This document shows, piece by piece, positions 59,863 through 64,000 of a stretch of 64,000 nt of DNA. The notes under the pieces were generated by a model, which worked only from the letters and a program-made list of their open reading frames with translations, searched no databases and was not told the origin of the DNA. The position numbers and the translations under genes are program-made. The stretch spans positions 434,001-498,000 of the forward strand of contig JBBPUQ010000011.1 of NCBI GenBank assembly GCA_038501195.1, read 5' to 3'. This stretch comes from Nemania diffusa (lineage: Eukaryota > Ascomycota > Sordariomycetes > Xylariales > Xylariaceae). How positions within the stretch are numbered: the stretch's first letter is position 1; each line of letters opens with the position of its first letter.

Positions 59863-60897
59863 TTTTCGTATCTACCAATCAACCCATGCGACGGAAAGAG
59901 CCCGTGAAGGCCAAAAAGAAGTGCCAGCCCTCGACAGTTATAAGAAGCAAAGCAGAGCTGTTGGTTCTCTAGTTTGTAAACAAGCTTCGAGCCGGGGGGG
60001 CGGAAGTAACAAGAGCACGTGGCGAGCACGAGCTGAGGCGAAAGGAGGCGAATGGGATGTGGCCTCGGGTGCAACCCCCCTTTCCCTAACTGGCGGGGAA
60101 AACGGTGGCTAACTCTCAGCTGGTATTTCGTTATCTCCTCACGGTAAGATACGTTGACACACTTTTGAAACCCTGTTATAACGTAAGGATCAACAACCAT
60201 CACACATCTAGTAGTTCGGAGCAAGAATCCTTTCAATCTTAGCTACATGATTAGGGCACGGTTGAGAGTCCGTTATTGTACAGGTGCATGGAGAACATGT
60301 ACAACTAGAGCAAGAAATCTCCGGGCCACGTCGAAGCGAGTTAGTAGCCATGGGTATTGCGTTGCTCAACCTCTCATAATGTTGATATATCTATCCGCTG
60401 GGAGTTGCCTGAACCCGAAAAAGAAAAAATAAACAGATAGTAACAACGCAAATATTAGTAAAGAGTCTTAACTAACTACCTTATTAGCTCCGTATTTGTG
60501 CATAGACTAGGTAGATAGAAGTGGCGCTGAGGAGGCAGGTGGCTGCATACGTAGTAGTCTATAGTATGCGACGCGATCTAATAATAATACTACCCCGCCG
60601 CTCATCTTTACCATATCTAGATAACGTGCTAGAAGACTGATTTCAGTTTGTTGTTTGTGCGAGCTTTGATCACGATAAGACTAAATAGGCTATTCAGTAA
60701 TGGAGGAGCAAGTCTTGGCTAGCTTCGCTTTAAAATGCATGATCTGAGTATGTACAGAACCTGGACAGTCTCTCAATGGCCCATTCCCACCGGAAAGTCC
60801 GGGATCCAAACTCGCAAGTCTAGATCTGAGCTCAAGCTTGCACTCCCAGTAGCCAGATATGAGGCAATTAACAGTTGATTTAATTCTCAGGAGCATC
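59863..60897. other. Intergenic region between the oxidase and the prenyltransferase
   Basis: The first 300 bp are the promoter side of the BBE-type gene (minus). The rest is the 3' flank of the UbiA gene (also minus). No gene is supported. Confidence 0.5.
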
Positions 60898-62124
60898 CTA
60901 TTCCACGTGTTGGTTTGCGCCCCTTGAGCCGTTTGTGTATTCTGCCAAGAGAGCCAATACCGTTGTTCCGCTCACCAGCAAGCCACCCCAAGCAAACCAC
61001 CAGCCACATATGTCAGGTCTAGATCTCTTAACCGTTTTGACCATGGCGGCCAGCCAGAGCGCATTTCCACCCGCGGCGCCGATAAAATAAATCGGCGAAA
61101 ACCCTGCTAGCACACCGGTTGCGACCAGACAGCCAACCTGGGCTGCCCCCATTGCAGAGATGAAGGCATCCGTATTCTGGTAAAGTACTGCCATGCTACG
61201 CACGCCCGCCTTGATGTCGTCGGCTGTGTCTTGGCAGGCATTAACATAATCAAAGATAGTCGTCCAGATATAGTGCGACATGAAAAGCGACGCTGTGGCT
61301 GCAGCCGTTGCAGGCGTGATAAATGGATCTACCCCAATGGCTGCAGCCGCCATCAAAACGCCTCCCGCGATAGGCGCGCTGAGAATCAGCTGGGGGAAGT
61401 CGGTAAAACGCTTTCCCAGCGGATATAAGCTGACGACCAGCTGGATTGGAATTGCATACGCAAGCATGGTAAGAGGGTTTGGCAGACACGCAATGGCGGC
61501 ACCAGCACCCAGCGTCTGTATGCCGTACCAGACATATCCTTGGGCGGGAGTAACCGCACCGCGTGCTACGGGTCTGGTCTTACAACGCGCAACTTGCCGG
61601 TCATAATCGCGGTCCAAGATGTCGTTTACCGTACAGGCGGCACCGCGCAGAAAGACATTGTACACCAGTAATTTCCCGGCGGTCCCAGCCAGAAGGACGA
61701 GCCCTGGCCCCGGTGTTGCCAAACAGGCCCCATAACTCAATCCTATTAAATACGCCATATAAAACCCATAAAGCCCGCCCGGTTTTTCGATGCGAGAGAG
61801 CTCGGCGTAGGGCACCAGCGACAGGGGGAGCTTAGACAGAATACCTTTGACGGGGGGCGTCCATGGCGGATACTTTGCCGAAGAGAGTTCAGGCCCAAGG
61901 TCTGCTGTTGTGTGAAGAGCCGATCTGTTGTGTAAACCCCGAGACACCCTAGATGTCACGTCGCCTGTTGGTACCGCTGTTGGTTGGATGTTATGCACCT
62001 GCGACGCATGAAGGGACCAACAAGATCCACCGAGAGCCCGTTTGTCGAAGAAAATTGGGTGGCATCGCCCTGATGGTGTCAGCCTTCGCAGTGTTATACT
62101 TGTTGCATTCATTGCTATTGACAA
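60898..62124 (-). CDS. UbiA-family prenyltransferase
   Basis: A single exon of 408 aa. UbiA enzymes are membrane proteins that transfer a prenyl chain to an aromatic or quinone precursor. The first Asp-rich motif is NDILDRDYD (167-175), and the second is in DYVNACQDTADD in the second half. Eight or nine hydrophobic segments are visible. The first 80 residues are rich in Ser, Arg and Thr and poor in acidic residues, like a mitochondrial presequence, which would suit COQ2 (4-hydroxybenzoate polyprenyltransferase). The segment PYAELSRIEKPGGLYGFYMA also resembles meroterpenoid prenyltransferases. The two roles cannot be separated here. The neighbouring FAD monooxygenase and BBE-type oxidase mildly favour secondary metabolism. 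Confidence 0.85.
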   Translation of the reverse strand: MSIAMNATSITLRRLTPSGRCHPIFFDKRALGGSCWSLHASQVHNIQPTAVPTGDVTSRVSRGLHNRSALHTTADLGPELSSAKYPPWTPPVKGILSKLPLSLVPYAELSRIEKPGGLYGFYMAYLIGLSYGACLATPGPGLVLLAGTAGKLLVYNVFLRGAACTVNDILDRDYDRQVARCKTRPVARGAVTPAQGYVWYGIQTLGAGAAIACLPNPLTMLAYAIPIQLVVSLYPLGKRFTDFPQLILSAPIAGGVLMAAAAIGVDPFITPATAAATASLFMSHYIWTTIFDYVNACQDTADDIKAGVRSMAVLYQNTDAFISAMGAAQVGCLVATGVLAGFSPIYFIGAAGGNALWLAAMVKTVKRSRPDICGWWFAWGGLLVSGTTVLALLAEYTNGSRGANQHVE

Positions 62125-64000
62125 TTGTACCTAGACCGTCGACATTCAAACAAGAAACCGAAAAACAATGAAGTCATGAAATATACAGAGAACCGTTGAA
62201 TCTAGTTTAGCATACAACGCACGTTTCTTATACCTTTACGCCCTAGTATAGTATATAAATAATTACGACAAGTAAGCTTTTATTGCCTTGCTGCGAGGGC
62301 TCTATCTACTAGTACCAGTGTAGGTACCTCATATTGAAATATACTGATCACAGCGGTCTAGATTACGATAGATACAGTAGGTACCTATCTAGTTGATATC
62401 TGACATACGGAGAAGGGCGGTGATCAGCTGCGCCGTTTGTACTACCATCACGATTGTATTATTACTAGACTTGCTTAGGATTAGGCCCTCCTTTGGGGGT
62501 AAACTATACCATTACTATCATGCCACGACGTTCGCAGGGGACACGAGAACGCGGCATATCGAGAGGTAGGTAGGTAGGTAGGTAGGCATACCTACCTAGT
62601 TTAGAATACCGCCGAGAAGGGATGAAGTGGCCTTCCTCCGGAGGGATACAAGGATGGTCAAAAGGACGACGATGATCCTTTCGCTTATCGTGCAGAGTTT
62701 TGTATCGTGAAAATACGAACGCAAACCGAGTACTATTGCGGAAAGGTGGTAATAAAGTGCTACGGCCCCCAGATTCTCCATCAATGTCCTGTAGATATGC
62801 CGACAGCGGATTGCTCTGCAGTAGGTAGATGTATACGTAAGTATAGTAAATGCTAGTGTAGCGCTAAAAGCTGACTCTTTCGGTATTACAGTGTACGCTA
62901 GGAAATTTCCAGCTGATCAGCTCTTGACATGCTTAAAGTAGGTGCTAGATAAATGGCTAGCCTACACTAGCTACGTAGATAGCTCAACATTGCCCAGATT
63001 TTCAAAGGACACAGAATACTAATGTATGCGTAATTAGGCACTTGGTGATGTTGGCGCAGTTTTGCCTGCCGACTTACAATATATTGTTTGGATGCCTGCA
63101 CCGATCTTCTCTCTAAGAATAGATAGTATTGCCGGCACGGCTGTTGCCGGGAATTGATACACACGACTTAGAGCAAGAACTCTCTAAACGCATTGCATTT
63201 GCGAGTTAGGTGGATAGTGGTGCTGCCTACTTGTCTGTAGATGCAGCATTTCGGAGAGCCATACCTATTTTAGAGTCTTGAGTTCTACCCATATATCGCT
63301 GCAGGGAGCGGCGGACGACATCTCTAAACAAGAATGGCAGTTTGCCCGGCGGTCTGCTTTCGCGCTTCCACTCGGATTCCCTCGGCTATTATGTTAAGGA
63401 ACATATAACTATAGCAAAAGCAGGTACCGCGGAATTTCGTTAAAGCGTCTCATGCAGTACAACCTTTATGAAACGCCTCTTAGCTGTTACTAGAGCTAAA
63501 ATCTAATGCACGTATGCACTACTGTCTTCATGTGCTTTACGTGCATAGTAGAGAAGCTAGTTAGGGAAGTACTCGGTAGACTACAAGGCACTACGAGGGT
63601 CATGCAAGCATTGCCCCATATATACGTAAGTGCCATGCAGGACTATTGTATTCAGTATTTACTTGATGTCACGTTGCCTCGTGTCCTCTGTCGCGAGAGA
63701 GATTGTCGCTCTTTCTGAGATCTAGAAACTATGCAGTGTAAGGGGGAAACGACACATCAGCGGCGGCCCATAACATTTAATTTGGTGGTCACACCCCCTT
63801 ACATCGATAAGGAATTGAGTACATGTAGCTTGTTATTCGATAATAACCTACATGTAGAAAGGATGAAGACTAAAGTTAAGGTTTGAAGTGAGGTTAAATA
63901 TCATCTAGGCAGGTTACATAAGACATGCTGAGGCGATGACCTCGAATACAGACTCGGTACTTTTTATCAACATACTATAGCAGGCACTCAGCTGGTGTTC
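62125..64000. other. Right-end region without recognised genes
   Basis: 1.9 kb at the window end. It contains the GGTA microsatellite near 62564 and scattered TAGGTA words. Open frames at 62596-62784 (minus) and 63506-63718 (plus) show no domain. The first part is the promoter side of the UbiA gene. Confidence 0.5.
62564..62597. repeat. GGTA microsatellite with inverted CCTACC partner
   Basis: Five tandem GGTA units followed by CATACCTACC can pair back on themselves. The same TAGGTA/TACCTA words recur in most intergenic regions of this window. Confidence 0.7.

Noticed and set aside
1..64000. CRISPR arrays, bacterial operons, ribosome binding sites
   Set aside because: The window is fungal; no regularly spaced repeats with spacers were seen, and genes contain spliceosomal introns.
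1..64000. Intact tRNA or rRNA genes
   Set aside because: Only one weak tRNA-like fragment (10048-10101) was seen; no full cloverleaf or rRNA sequence was recognised by eye.

Overview
This is a eukaryotic window, almost certainly from a filamentous ascomycete (Pezizomycotina, probably a Sordariomycete). The evidence is genes split by short introns (mostly 50-100 nt, many with a CTAAC-type branch point), convergent and divergent gene order, AT-rich gene-poor blocks beside very GC-rich genes, and typical fungal families: a Dnf3-like P4-ATPase, a Pah1-like homeobox factor, a NACHT/ankyrin NLR-type protein, a SAT4/rhodopsin-domain membrane protein, a subgroup C chitinase relic, GH78 rhamnosidase, UbiA and berberine-bridge oxidases. 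The species cannot be named from this sequence. Gene models were built by hand from splice signals and open frames; exon joins were checked for phase, but no alignment was run.

Layout. 1-9.2 kb: the 3' part of an ornithine cyclodeaminase/mu-crystallin gene, a possible flavin-oxidase N-terminal relic, a C2H2 zinc-finger gene (minus) with a recent internal tandem duplication, and a three-exon P4-ATPase (minus). 9.2-19.6 kb: about 10 kb with no gene I can support, including an AT-rich block, ending at a pyrimidine-rich leader of a homeobox gene (19.6-21.5 kb). 22.9-23.9 kb: a GC-rich intronless zinc-free MDR reductase. 26.4-31.1 kb: a nine-exon NLR-like gene with degenerate esterase, NACHT-type NTPase, ankyrin repeats and ZZ finger, followed by a class C beta-lactamase-type serine hydrolase (32.0-33.7 kb).

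34-40 kb is accessory and decaying: duplicated Cys-rich exons, a hypothetical gene with an apparent frameshift, and the C-terminal half of a subgroup C chitinase. That relic is interrupted by a 320-bp insertion flanked by a 5-bp direct duplication; a diverged second copy of the inserted sequence lies at 39.4 kb. Next comes a housekeeping block: eIF2 gamma (nine exons, four consecutive micro-exons), a coactosin-type ADF-H protein with an apparent one-base frameshift, a small cupin, and a p34/Irc6-type adaptin-binding protein. 47.5-53.0 kb holds a GH78 alpha-L-rhamnosidase and a rhodopsin-domain membrane protein, both minus.

54.8-62.1 kb holds three oxidative or prenyl-transfer genes: an FAD monooxygenase, a secreted BBE-type oxidase and a UbiA prenyltransferase. 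They could be part of a meroterpenoid-like cluster, but no polyketide or terpene synthase is visible. Between the first two sits an 843-bp near-perfect AT-rich palindrome that looks like a MITE or foldback element. The last 1.9 kb has no recognisable gene.

Most interesting for follow-up: the 320-bp repeat that begins exactly at the break in the chitinase relic, the 843-bp palindrome, and the NLR whose N-terminal esterase domain has lost its nucleophile motif.
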